Assembly (NCBI GenBank): GCA_947630495.1
Contig: CANRHS010000006.1
Span: forward strand, 1 to 33,350
Source of the DNA: an uncultured Bacilli bacterium
Lineage (GTDB): Bacteria; Bacillota_I; Bacilli_A; RF39; UBA660
DNA length: 33,350 nucleotides
Reading direction: 5' to 3'
Positions 16,478 to 23,501 of this stretch are shown here, piece after piece (the first letter of the stretch is position 1; each line of letters starts with the position of its first letter). The position numbers and the translations under genes are program-made. Below the pieces are notes generated by a model. That model was not told where the DNA came from, ran no database searches, and saw only the letters and a list, made by a program, of their open reading frames with translations.

Positions 16478-16505
16478 TTTATTATTATATGAAGTATTCC
16501 TTCAT
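16386..16505 (-). ncRNA. Predicted small RNA, copy 1 (candidate antitoxin RNA)
   Basis: The promoter at 16512-16540 would start an RNA near 16505. It begins with the ATGAAG-N5-CTTCAT hairpin, continues through the GGATATACCTAATT segment, and ends at a 10-bp stem (GCACACTAAC/GTTAGTGTGC) followed by CTTTT, a plausible terminator. Stem pairing is largely kept in copy 2 despite base changes. It runs against the peptide transcript and would pair with its 3' untranslated part. Ends are predicted only. Confidence 0.5.
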
Positions 16506-16511
16506 GTATAC

Positions 16512-16540
16512 ATATTATCATATTTTAATTTAAAAATCAA
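16512..16540 (-). promoter_or_regulatory. Promoter of small RNA copy 1
   Basis: On the - strand TTGATT (16535-16540), 17 bases, TAATAT (16512-16517). The same elements and surrounding sequence recur in copy 2 and, in diverged form, at about 26.24 kb. Confidence 0.6.
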
Positions 16541-16635
16541 GTATATTTTCAAAATTTAAACCTAAAAAAAGCAAGTACATATATCATGTACTTACATCAA
16601 TAGTAGCAACATCATTTTACTACTTCTTAGGTAGC

Positions 16636-16755
16636 AAAAGGTACACTAACGATTTTGTCTATAGATTATTAGTGTGCTGAACCAAAAACTGGATTAGTAC
16701 CTAACTTACGACAATTAGGTATATCCGCATATTTCTTATGAAGAACCTCTTCATG
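16636..16755 (-). ncRNA. Predicted small RNA, copy 2
   Basis: Same layout as copy 1: promoter at 16761-16789, ATGAAG-AACCT-CTTCAT hairpin, the GGATATACCTAATT segment, and a terminal stem GTACACTAAC/ATTAGTGTGC. The loop of the first hairpin differs from copy 1 while the stem is identical, consistent with a functional RNA structure. No intact peptide gene lies opposite it. Confidence 0.45.
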
Positions 16756-16760
16756 TATAC

Positions 16761-16789
16761 ATATTATTATATTTTAATTTAAAAATCAA
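16761..16789 (-). promoter_or_regulatory. Promoter of small RNA copy 2
   Basis: On the - strand TTGATT (16784-16789), 17 bases, TAATAT (16761-16766), the same arrangement as in copy 1. Confidence 0.55.
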
Positions 16790-16818
16790 GTATATTTTCC
16801 TAAATCAAAGAAAATATT

Positions 16819-17898
16819 TTATTGTTCTCCATTTAAAACTTTATCAATTAAGACTTTATTATTTTTAATTCTTTCATTAGAAGGATTTATTTCTAAAGCC
16901 TTATCTATATAATAAAGAGATTCAGGTAATAAATTTAAATAATAACAAGCAATTGATAATAAATCATAAATAGTTTCATTCCAAGAGAATACTTCATTTA
17001 TATAAGTTTTAGCATGAGTTTTAATCTTTAAAGCTTGTTTTAAATAAGTATAAACTTCCGTGTACTCTTCCCTTTCATAATAAAGAAAAGCAAGTTCCAT
17101 ATAAGCATCTCTTAAGTAAGGTGCTTCTTTAATTGATTTTTCATACCACATAATGGCTTCATCAAATCTTTTTAAGTATTTATAGCAACGACCAATAAAG
17201 CGCATTGAACAAGCTCTTTCATCTCGCCAAGTAGCCTTCTTTAAACTTAAATGTTTAATTAAAGTATCAATTGCTTCTTGATATCTTTTATAATACATAT
17301 ATTCTCTACCTAAATAATGCATGTTTCTGTCATCCTCAGGATCTTCTTTAACTGATAACTCTAAAAGCGGTAAATAACTTCCTCTACTTTTTTCTTTATC
17401 TGGGTAATGATTAACGACTAAGTTTGAAATGGTAACTCTCGTTTCATTATTATTAATATTTTCTAAAACTTCATGAACAGGATGGGTCCATTTATAATCA
17501 TGTCTCGTGTGGATTTTATCAAGATAGAATGTAACATCAGGAACACCATTTTCATCTATATGCCAATTATAAGTATAACTAACTCTCGTTTCTCCATGAT
17601 AATTATCTTCTAAAACTTTTCTCCAACCACTTTCAAAAACTTCATCTAAATCCATTGAAATACAAAGGTCAGCATCATCTGGTAACAAATTTAAGATTTC
17701 ATTTCTGGCATCATCAAAGCGGAATGAATCATAAACTTTTTCAAAAACCATTACTCCAAGTTCTTTTAATTTCTCTTTAGTATCATCAGTTGAACCTGTA
17801 TCAAGGACATAAATAGCATCAGCTTCCTTCATCGATTGATACCACCGTTCAACAAACTTACTTTCATTTTTTGCAATTGCATAAACAATAATTTTCAT
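16819..17898 (-). CDS. Family 2 glycosyltransferase with C-terminal TPR repeats
   Basis: 359 aa. The N-terminal ~200 residues are a GT2 (GT-A fold) domain: IIVYAIAKNESKFVERWYQS, the nucleotide-sugar site VLDTGSTDDT, and a metal-binding MDLDEVF in place of a simple DxD. From about residue 190 the protein is made of TPR-like helix pairs (for example RFDEAIMWYEKSIKEAP and PESLYYIDKALEINPS). Similar fusions glycosylate proteins or peptides, or act in surface polysaccharide assembly; the acceptor is unknown. No membrane segment, so cytoplasmic. The start has GGAGG 7 bases upstream. A TATAAT lies nearby but lacks a clear -35. The 3' end abuts the small-RNA repeats. Confidence 0.85.
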   Translation of the reverse strand: MKIIVYAIAKNESKFVERWYQSMKEADAIYVLDTGSTDDTKEKLKELGVMVFEKVYDSFRFDDARNEILNLLPDDADLCISMDLDEVFESGWRKVLEDNYHGETRVSYTYNWHIDENGVPDVTFYLDKIHTRHDYKWTHPVHEVLENINNNETRVTISNLVVNHYPDKEKSRGSYLPLLELSVKEDPEDDRNMHYLGREYMYYKRYQEAIDTLIKHLSLKKATWRDERACSMRFIGRCYKYLKRFDEAIMWYEKSIKEAPYLRDAYMELAFLYYEREEYTEVYTYLKQALKIKTHAKTYINEVFSWNETIYDLLSIACYYLNLLPESLYYIDKALEINPSNERIKNNKVLIDKVLNGEQ

Positions 17899-17964
17899 AG
17901 TTAGCCTCCGAAAAATTATATTCTAAAATTTAGGTAAATATACTTTTCAAATAAAAAAATACTT

Positions 17965-17973
17965 CATACGATA
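17965..17973 (+). promoter_or_regulatory. Possible sporulation (sigma-E/K type) -10 element of the coat gene
   Basis: CATACGATA fits the CATANNNTA -10 pattern used by mother-cell sigma factors, 21 bases upstream of the coat-protein start. I could not identify a convincing -35. Confidence 0.4.
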
Positions 17974-17994
17974 AAAGTAGATAGGAGGATTTTT

Positions 17995-18333
17995 ATGTTT
18001 CAAGAAAGATGTTATGATAGAGATAACGATATAAATAATAACTTTTTTGCAAATGATATGACAAACAATATTGACATTGATACTAATGTTACTAATAATG
18101 ATTTTAATGGTAATATGATGCCAAGTGGTGGATGTAATCAACCAATTGTTGAACCAATGCAAGAAAGATGTGTTCATAGAACTATAATGCATGAAGTTCC
18201 ACATGTTTGTCCTATTAGAACAAGAGTAATCAATCATCATATTTACAAACATACTTATAGACCTGAATATTCTTGCTGCGAAGAAAATGTAGTAAGCAAT
18301 ATTGACCAAGGTTCTTGCTGCAATTTTAGATAA
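17995..18333 (+). CDS. CotD-like spore coat protein
   Basis: 112 aa. The C-terminal half is rich in Cys, His and Arg with the CotD-type pattern: ERCVHRTIMHEVPHVCPIRT, then RVINHHIYKHTYRPEYSCCEE and a final SCC. The first 50 residues are Asn/Asp-rich and variable. CotD family proteins are structural parts of the inner spore coat made late in the mother cell. The ribosome binding site ATAGGAGG is strong, and a CATACGATA element upstream suggests sporulation control. It is monocistronic, with its own terminator. The antisense ORF 17947..18342 in the track is a shadow. Confidence 0.75.
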   Translation: MFQERCYDRDNDINNNFFANDMTNNIDIDTNVTNNDFNGNMMPSGGCNQPIVEPMQERCVHRTIMHEVPHVCPIRTRVINHHIYKHTYRPEYSCCEENVVSNIDQGSCCNFR

Positions 18334-18341
18334 ATAAATCA

Positions 18342-18377
18342 AAAATAAAATAGGTGTTTAGGCACTTATTTTATTTT
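18342..18377 (+). terminator. Terminator of the coat-protein gene
   Basis: AAAATAAAATAGGTG (18342-18356), loop TTTAGG, CACTTATTTTATTTT (18363-18377): a 15-bp stem with one G-T pair. It is near-symmetric, so it may also work on the other strand. Confidence 0.8.
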
Positions 18378-18388
18378 AACCTCTTTAC

Positions 18389-18416
18389 TTGACAAGAAAA
18401 TAAATTGGATTATAAT
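18389..18416 (+). promoter_or_regulatory. Sigma-A promoter of the transglutaminase-like gene
   Basis: TTGACA (18389-18394), 16 bases, TATAAT (18411-18416), 22 bases before the start codon with an AGGAGG site between. Confidence 0.8.
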
Positions 18417-18438
18417 AGTAAAAGCAACAGGAGGCAAT

Positions 18439-19317
18439 ATGAATTTTGAAGGCTTAAAAGTATATTATAAATTAATGAAAAATTACAATAACAAAAAAAT
18501 AGGTGTTAGCCTCGACTATCTAAATCAAGTATTTCTAAAGTATGTTGAAGATACCTTAGAAATTAAAGATAGTTACGATAGAATTATTAAAAAAGCCGTT
18601 TTATTATTACAAGAATTAAAATCTACTAACCCCTATCTTGCAGCATCACTCTTTAATCACTTGCTCTGGGGAGGTTATTTTTCTGCTAATAAAGAATTAG
18701 TTTATAATCAAGAAAGAATTCTTCTACCATTTTTTAATGGAGCCGTTGTTACAACTGGTAATGCTGCCTGTTTAGAGTTTTCAGATTTAGAAGCCAGAAT
18801 CATATCGGAACTAGAATTTAAAGCCTATACAATTATTTGTTGTTATAATACTACAGAAGTAATAGCTATTTCCGAAATTGATAGAAAAACAACAATGCCT
18901 TTAGAAACTGAAAATAAAGAACCTAAATCCAAGGAGTTAGAATTTAATCATGCAATTACTTTAATAGATGGAATGGATGGTTTCTTTTTAACCGATCCTA
19001 CTAATATTCAATTTTTAAATATTAAAAACTTAATCTATGGTAAATTAATTTTTGATAAATCTCATTTAATATTAGATTATGCTTCACTTGCTGTTCGAAA
19101 TGATATTAAAACTCAAGAATTAGTTGAAATTATTAAAAAAATTAAACATCAAGGTAATAAAAGAATCTTAACTTCTAAGAAAACTATTGAAATATTCAAA
19201 CAAGCAAAATCAATATTTAATGATAATAAAAACATAATTGAAGATTATTACTCAGATACTAAAGAAGATATTGATGATGTAAGTAAGAAATTAATTAAAT
19301 TTTATGCCAAAAAATAA
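18439..19317 (+). CDS. Protein with transglutaminase-like Cys-His-Asp arrangement
   Basis: 292 aa, no signal peptide or membrane segment. I do not recognise a named family, but the order and spacing of Cys111 (GNAACLEFSD), His171 (FNHAITLI) and Asp186 (FFLTDPTN) match the catalytic triad of transglutaminase-like and papain-like cysteine enzymes. The His segment followed by a glycine turn and then DPT is especially typical. Such proteins may be peptidases or transamidases. The first ~100 residues are helical and the last ~90 charged. It has its own promoter and ends in a terminator shared with the convergent holin-like gene. The enzyme reading is moderate; a catalytically inactive relative is possible. 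Confidence 0.55.
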   Translation: MNFEGLKVYYKLMKNYNNKKIGVSLDYLNQVFLKYVEDTLEIKDSYDRIIKKAVLLLQELKSTNPYLAASLFNHLLWGGYFSANKELVYNQERILLPFFNGAVVTTGNAACLEFSDLEARIISELEFKAYTIICCYNTTEVIAISEIDRKTTMPLETENKEPKSKELEFNHAITLIDGMDGFFLTDPTNIQFLNIKNLIYGKLIFDKSHLILDYASLAVRNDIKTQELVEIIKKIKHQGNKRILTSKKTIEIFKQAKSIFNDNKNIIEDYYSDTKEDIDDVSKKLIKFYAKK

Positions 19318-19335
19318 GTGCCCCGGCACTTATTT
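19312..19335. terminator. Bidirectional terminator between convergent genes
   Basis: AAATAAGTGCC (19312-19322) and GGCACTTATTT (19325-19335) are perfectly complementary with CC between them. The stem includes the stop codons of both flanking genes. Confidence 0.8.
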
Positions 19336-19593
19336 TAATTCAACTTCTTTAGTTACAATTTTCTTAGTATTATTGAAGATATCATACATTCCTCCAGCCG
19401 TTATTCCAGATAATAAAATCGCAGCATCCAAATCTTTCGTGATTATCCATTCAATAACCGCAACTATAACTCCAATAGCCAGATTTTGAAGGGGTATTAA
19501 TTCATCTTTAATAAATTTAACTTTCTTTGAAAAGAACCCCAATATCATGGTAACTAAAAATGTAACCAAAGTAATTATCTCAGTAGTTCCCAT
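19330..19593 (-). CDS. Phage-holin-like small membrane protein
   Basis: About 87 aa. The start is set at ATG 19593 because the track start at 19599 is a GTG inside the ribosome binding site AGAGGTGGAT. One N-terminal membrane helix (TEIITLVTFLVTMILGFF), a charged turn, and a second hydrophobic stretch (LQNLAIGVIVAVIEWIITKD) followed by GITAGGMYDIF, which fits small holin families found in prophages and as stray chromosomal genes. No endolysin or other phage gene is next to it. It lies downstream of ybeY on the same strand with a 47-base gap. A housekeeping or spore-related membrane role is possible. Confidence 0.6.
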   Translation of the reverse strand: MGTTEIITLVTFLVTMILGFFSKKVKFIKDELIPLQNLAIGVIVAVIEWIITKDLDAAILLSGITAGGMYDIFNNTKKIVTKEVELK

Positions 19594-19640
19594 ATCCACC
19601 TCTGGTAAATTATATGTTAATATTTTTTAAATATTAATAA

Positions 19641-20084
19641 TTATCTAGTAATCCCGGAACTTTCTAAGATTTTATCTTGCAAACTAAACATAACTTCTTC
19701 GTCTTCCTTTTTCATATGATCATACCCAAGAAGATGTAACATTCCGTGAACTGCTAAAAAACATAACTCTCTGGTATTAGAATGCCCATATTCTAAAGCC
19801 TGACTATGAACTTTATCAATTGAAATATAAATATCACCTAAAACTCTCTCTTTAGGATTAAAAGTCTTATCATCTTCAAGTGCAAAACTAATAACATCGG
19901 TTTCTCGATCAATTCCCCTATAGTTCTTATTAAGTTCATGAATATAATTATTATCAACAATAATTACATTAAATTCAAGCTTTTTTAAATCTAATATTTT
20001 TAATCCATTTTTTAATACTTTTAAAACTATTTTAAAGTCATCATCTAAATTTTCTTCTGTTTCATTAAATAAACCTATTTTCAT
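19641..20084 (-). CDS. ybeY: Endoribonuclease YbeY (rRNA maturation factor)
   Basis: 147 aa, normal for the family. The zinc-binding signature HGMLHLLGYDH is intact, preceded by NYRGIDRETDVISFAL with the conserved TDVLSF-type motif. YbeY is a metal-dependent RNase acting in 16S rRNA 3'-end processing and ribosome quality control. The start has GAGGTAGAA before ATG. It lies 7 bases after the VanZ-like gene and belongs to the yqfC-yqfD unit, its usual Firmicutes neighbourhood. Confidence 0.95.
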   Translation of the reverse strand: MKIGLFNETEENLDDDFKIVLKVLKNGLKILDLKKLEFNVIIVDNNYIHELNKNYRGIDRETDVISFALEDDKTFNPKERVLGDIYISIDKVHSQALEYGHSNTRELCFLAVHGMLHLLGYDHMKKEDEEVMFSLQDKILESSGITR

Positions 20085-20091
20085 TTCTACC

Positions 20092-20685
20092 TCACATCAT
20101 TATATATAAAAGAATAACTGTTGCAATTATAATTCCTGATATTAAAATGGTACTAATTGTCTTTTTAGACATATTATCAGTTACTTTATCTAATATTCTA
20201 TAAATAAAATATCCAAGCATTCCTCCAATTATATTAAGCATTATATCATCAACATCAAAACATCTTCCAATTACTAATTGAACTGTTTCAATGGAAAGTG
20301 ATACTAATAAGATAAGTAAGAAAGCAACTCTTTTTTTATCTAATCTTAAATAATAAGAAGCATAAAAACCATATGGCATAAATAAAACAATATTTCCTAT
20401 AACATTTTTATAAAATAACTTTGAACCAATCATATACCTTGTTACTTCTTTAAAAGGAATAAAGTTATTACCATAAGAAGTTACATCTTGATAGGTTACT
20501 ACTTGGAAAAACATTAAAATATAAACAATAAATATTAAAGTAAGTATTTCTTCATAAAGAACAAATTTAGGTTTATATTTAATTAAATACATAATTCGAA
20601 GTGATACTATTGCAACTATCGATACCGCAACAACTGGCCAGGTTATTTTCATAACTTCTAGTAGACTATCAGCTAAATTAAACAT
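20092..20685 (-). CDS. VanZ-like membrane protein
   Basis: The start is set at ATG 20685 (MFNLADSLLEV), preceded by AAGGAAG and lying just after the yqfD stop (TAATATG). The tracked start at 20745 overlaps yqfD and has no site. The product is about 197 aa with four to five membrane helices. It carries the VanZ-like pattern: GNIVLFMPYGFYASY, IETVQLVIGRCFDVDDIMLN and GGMLGYFIYR. VanZ domains are linked to low-level teicoplanin resistance in enterococci, but most family members have unknown functions. It occupies the place where phoH usually separates yqfD and ybeY. Confidence 0.75.
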   Translation of the reverse strand: MFNLADSLLEVMKITWPVVAVSIVAIVSLRIMYLIKYKPKFVLYEEILTLIFIVYILMFFQVVTYQDVTSYGNNFIPFKEVTRYMIGSKLFYKNVIGNIVLFMPYGFYASYYLRLDKKRVAFLLILLVSLSIETVQLVIGRCFDVDDIMLNIIGGMLGYFIYRILDKVTDNMSKKTISTILISGIIIATVILLYIMM

Positions 20686-20686
20686 A

Positions 20687-21835
20687 TTATTCTTCCTTTT
20701 CTTTAATATCTTCCTTAATTTCACTATAAGCAGTGATGTTTTCATATACCTTAAAAAAGATATCTACATCTATTGTACTATTATTTACAATAATTTTCAA
20801 TTTTTTTTGTGATAAAATTTTGGAATCTTTGGGTAATTTAGCTAAAATCTTACTTCTTGCAACCTTCAACGCCTCTTCATACGCTTCATCCACTGTATAA
20901 ACATTATCTTCATCTATTACTTCCTCTACTTTTTCATAACTAAACTTAAAGGGTAAAAACTTATGAGCAAATATCTTAGTCTCTTCTATTTCTTCATCTT
21001 GAAACTTCGTTTTATCAAATAAATTATATTTTTTATTAAAAACAGTTAAACTTAACCTTTTCTTGGTTTTACCTGTTAAACTCTTCTTGGAATAAGCAAT
21101 TGGATATGATACATGAACATTATACCAAGTCTCTCCATAAATAGTGGCATCAGCTCTTACTCGATCAACCACTTCCTCCTTATGAACAATCTCACCACTA
21201 ACAACACTTTCACCCTTCTTAACATAATCATTTAACTTCTTAACAATACTTCCTTTCGTTGCTTCAATTGATAAGATAATCGCGTTTTTTGCTGCAACAA
21301 CATTTCTGGGAGTCATATCTGTATCACTTTGATTAATAATTCTTTTTTCAACTTCAACTATATAACTAGCACCTACTCTAGTAATCTCAAGCCACTCTAA
21401 TCGATCCTTATTATTATCTAAAATGTCTTTCTTAATCTTTTCTTTATCACTATAACTCCGAACAAACTTATATAAACTAAGACCCTTACTTTCTAACTCT
21501 CTTCTTACTAACTCTTCTATTTCTTTATCATCAGTTTTAATATCTATTTTAAATATTATATTTGATAAAAATATAATTAAACTAAGACCAAGTATTACCA
21601 TAATAAAAAAAAGATAATGTTTTTTTAATAATTCTTTATACTTAATTAATCCCTTATATCCTATAAACTCTATATTATATATTTTCTTAAATTTATCTAA
21701 TTTAATATAATTATCATAGTCTAAATAAAGTAAATAATAATTATCCTGTTTCTTAATCTTATTTATATATATATGATAACTAACTATTCTTTTAAAATAT
21801 TTACTTTCTATTTTAACAATATAAATATTTTGCAT
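20687..21835 (-). CDS. yqfD: Sporulation protein YqfD
   Basis: 382 aa. The family layout is clear: a cytoplasmic N-terminal part of about 95 residues, one membrane helix (HYLFFIMVILGLSLIIFLSN), then an extracytoplasmic region with LEWLEITRVGASYIVEVEKR and PRNVVAAKNAIILSIEATKG. YqfD is a mother-cell sporulation protein (stage IV type) found almost only in endospore formers. It begins 7 bases after yqfC, ends just before the VanZ-like gene, and is probably cotranscribed with both. Confidence 0.92.
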   Translation of the reverse strand: MQNIYIVKIESKYFKRIVSYHIYINKIKKQDNYYLLYLDYDNYIKLDKFKKIYNIEFIGYKGLIKYKELLKKHYLFFIMVILGLSLIIFLSNIIFKIDIKTDDKEIEELVRRELESKGLSLYKFVRSYSDKEKIKKDILDNNKDRLEWLEITRVGASYIVEVEKRIINQSDTDMTPRNVVAAKNAIILSIEATKGSIVKKLNDYVKKGESVVSGEIVHKEEVVDRVRADATIYGETWYNVHVSYPIAYSKKSLTGKTKKRLSLTVFNKKYNLFDKTKFQDEEIEETKIFAHKFLPFKFSYEKVEEVIDEDNVYTVDEAYEEALKVARSKILAKLPKDSKILSQKKLKIIVNNSTIDVDIFFKVYENITAYSEIKEDIKEKEE

Positions 21836-21842
21836 AACTCAC

Positions 21843-22070
21843 CTACAATTCAATTCTTTTAATACATCCTCCAATTAAAACTTCATTATCTAATAACTTT
21901 AATAAAGTTAAGTCACTACCTACTATTACTATTTCTTTAGTATCTTTTAAAAGTATTATTTTATCACTTGTTAATAACAATATTTCTTCATAATTAGAAA
22001 CATCTAATTTATTATCTTTATAAATAAGTTCTAATTTACTTGAATTTAAATATTCTTTTATCTTTCCCAT
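21843..22070 (-). CDS. yqfC: Sporulation protein YqfC (YabP/YqfC family)
   Basis: 75 aa. The pattern ISNYEEILLLTSDKIILLKD-type strands followed by IVIVGSDLTLLKLLDNEVLIGGCIKRIEL is typical of YabP/YqfC, small sporulation proteins. It is first in the operon with yqfD, as in other spore formers. The upstream gap contains TTTACATAATTTT, vaguely like a sigma-E -10, but I would not call a promoter from it. Confidence 0.88.
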   Translation of the reverse strand: MGKIKEYLNSSKLELIYKDNKLDVSNYEEILLLTSDKIILLKDTKEIVIVGSDLTLLKLLDNEVLIGGCIKRIEL

Positions 22071-22151
22071 ATCTAATATATTTTATTAAAATTATGTAAA
22101 GTTTATACCAATTGAAATTAAAAAATGTTATACTTGATTAGGAGGGTATTT

Positions 22152-22718
22152 ATGAAAAAGTATTTATATATTGATTGTGATGGTGTTATTTATAACAGTG
22201 TCTCTTTAGCATTTAAGGAAATGGAAGAAATGGGGGTTGATACTAAAAATCAAGTTCAAATAGATAATTATTTTAAACATGTTAACTGGGATCATTTAAT
22301 AAATAAGGATACTGTTATCAATGATAGTCTTACTAAGATTAAAGATTTAATAGATAGTAATGAATTTATAAAAGTTAAAGTTCTAACCCATATTTCTTGT
22401 TTTTATGAAGCTATTTTTAAAACGGAAGAGATTGAATCTCAAGTTCCAGGAGTTCAAGTTATTACACTTCCAAGATTAATTGGTAAAGAAACAATCCTTG
22501 ATCCTAGTAATAGTATTTTAGTAGATGATGCTTTATATAAGATTAAAGATTGGGTTAAAAAAGGTGGCATTGGTGTTTGGTTTAATCAAAATGTAACAAA
22601 TATTGTTGAACCATTTGAACTTGATGATAGTCAAGACTATTATATAACTAATAATTTAGAAGATTTAATTAAAATAAATGAATTACTTCATAGTAAACAA
22701 AAAGTAAGAAAATTCTAA
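22152..22718 (+). CDS. HAD-superfamily hydrolase, 5'-nucleotidase (NT5C)-like
   Basis: The start is set at ATG 22152 (MKKYLYIDCDGVIYNS) with AGGAGG 6 bases upstream; the track start at 22125 has none. About 188 aa. Motif I is DCDGV with the nucleophile and acid Asp, the motif II region is VKVLTHIS (Thr), and motif IV is ILVDDALYKIKDW. This fits NT5C/YqfW-type phosphatases that act on nucleotides or related phosphate esters. A TGTTATACT (extended -10-like) lies just upstream. Divergent from yqfC. Confidence 0.75.
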   Translation: MKKYLYIDCDGVIYNSVSLAFKEMEEMGVDTKNQVQIDNYFKHVNWDHLINKDTVINDSLTKIKDLIDSNEFIKVKVLTHISCFYEAIFKTEEIESQVPGVQVITLPRLIGKETILDPSNSILVDDALYKIKDWVKKGGIGVWFNQNVTNIVEPFELDDSQDYYITNNLEDLIKINELLHSKQKVRKF

Positions 22719-22729
22719 TTCTTACTTTA
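22702..22729. terminator. Bidirectional terminator between convergent genes
   Basis: AAAGTAAGAA (22702-22711), loop AATTCTAA, TTCTTACTTT (22720-22729), followed by a T-rich run. It serves the HAD gene on + and, less strongly, the small membrane-protein operon on -. Confidence 0.85.
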
Positions 22730-23177
22730 TTTTTTTCTCAATAATTTTACTATTTATTAATTTCTTTAATAACTTTCTTTTTCTTTTATTATCTATATCT
22801 CTAAAGAACTCTATCTCAACTGTTTGCCAGATTAAAACCCAACCTCCAATTAAGAATAATTCTTGGGGTATAGCTCTATCATTTAAAATTCTTGATATAA
22901 CTAACATGATTATTCCAACTAAAAAGTAAATAACTTGCATCTTATTATTATTAAAATGTTCTTTTATCATTAAGTTATATTCCATCTTTAAACTATTTCT
23001 TAAAATATCTTCTAAAGGTTTATCTATCTTTTTATTTAATACTATAGTTATATCTCCATCTACTTCTTTACAATTATCAAGAATAAATTTAATTAACTCT
23101 AAAGACACTAACTCTTTATTATATTTTGAAAAGAAATCATCTAAATCCATAATATCAACATCAATTACTTTTTCCAT
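22722..23177 (-). CDS. Hypothetical membrane protein
   Basis: 151 aa with two hydrophobic helices close together at about residues 82-120 (VIYFLVGIIMLVISRIL and ELFLIGGWVLIWQTVEIEFF), flanked by a charged N-terminal cytoplasmic domain and a basic C-terminus (KRKRKLLKKL). No family recognised. Its first codon shares a base with the stop of the preceding gene, so translation is probably coupled. It is the last gene of a three-gene operon of unknown function. Confidence 0.65.
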   Translation of the reverse strand: MEKVIDVDIMDLDDFFSKYNKELVSLELIKFILDNCKEVDGDITIVLNKKIDKPLEDILRNSLKMEYNLMIKEHFNNNKMQVIYFLVGIIMLVISRILNDRAIPQELFLIGGWVLIWQTVEIEFFRDIDNKRKRKLLKKLINSKIIEKKIK

Positions 23178-23497
23178 TATCTAACCTTTACCTTTTCTTT
23201 TACTTTTTCTTTTTCTATATCATGACATATAAAATATACTTCTTTATTATCTTTAACATATTTACCTATTCTATAACTTTTATTATCAATCATAAAGGTA
23301 ATATACTCGCCTACTTCTGTTTTATAACTATAGTTATCACTAGATATCATCTTATATACTTTAGATATTAATTCTATATTTTTCTTATCTAAATCATTAT
23401 CCATGTAATCTAAAAAACTATCTTCAACAACAATATATCTTTCTAATATCTTCTTAACCCATGTTAGATACTTTTGATAAAATATCTTCTCATCCAT
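23177..23497 (-). CDS. Hypothetical protein, related to the broken gene upstream
   Basis: 106 aa, soluble, highly charged, with a Lys/Glu-rich C-terminus. The segment ITFMIDNKSYRIGKYVKDNK resembles the segment YLIRYNDIVYEIGISTKLNG encoded in the second frame of the upstream gene (23502-24094), so the two may be paralogues. AAGGTG lies 5 bases before the ATG. Function unknown. Confidence 0.55.
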   Translation of the reverse strand: MDEKIFYQKYLTWVKKILERYIVVEDSFLDYMDNDLDKKNIELISKVYKMISSDNYSYKTEVGEYITFMIDNKSYRIGKYVKDNKEVYFICHDIEKEKVKEKVKVR

Positions 23498-23501
23498 TAC
23501 T

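Larger units (their letters stand above)
16333..16550. repeat. Tandem direct repeat, copy 1
   Basis: This unit repeats about 250 bases downstream at 16583-16799 with high identity (roughly 88% by eye). It contains the end of the small peptide gene, the hairpin TTTTACTACC/GGTAGTAAAA (16365-16389), the stem GCACACTAAC/GTTAGTGTGC (16391-16427), one arm of the inverted repeat, the hairpin ATGAAG/CTTCAT (16489-16505) and a - strand promoter. Confidence 0.85.
16583..16799. repeat. Tandem direct repeat, copy 2, lacking the peptide start
   Basis: It aligns to 16333-16550 with few gaps. Only the last codons of the peptide (ATCATGTACTTACATCAATAG) survive, with no start region or ribosome binding site upstream, while the hairpins and the - strand promoter are kept. 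This looks like an orphan small-RNA copy. Confidence 0.85.

Noticed and set aside
16172-16550. Fst/Ldr-type par locus
   Set aside because: In Fst systems the repeats shared by the two RNAs are direct repeats giving complementarity; here the arms are inverted, and the peptide does not resemble Fst. Kept only as a generic type-I-like candidate.
16583-16799. CRISPR array
   Set aside because: Only two long, structured repeat units with no short regular repeat-spacer pattern and no cas gene in the window.
17947-18342. 131-aa ORF on the - strand
   Set aside because: It is the exact antisense of the CotD-like gene, has no plausible ribosome binding site and low-complexity composition; a shadow ORF.
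19330-19593. Prophage remnant based on the holin-like gene
   Set aside because: No integrase, capsid, tail, endolysin or att-like repeat nearby; a single small membrane gene is not enough.
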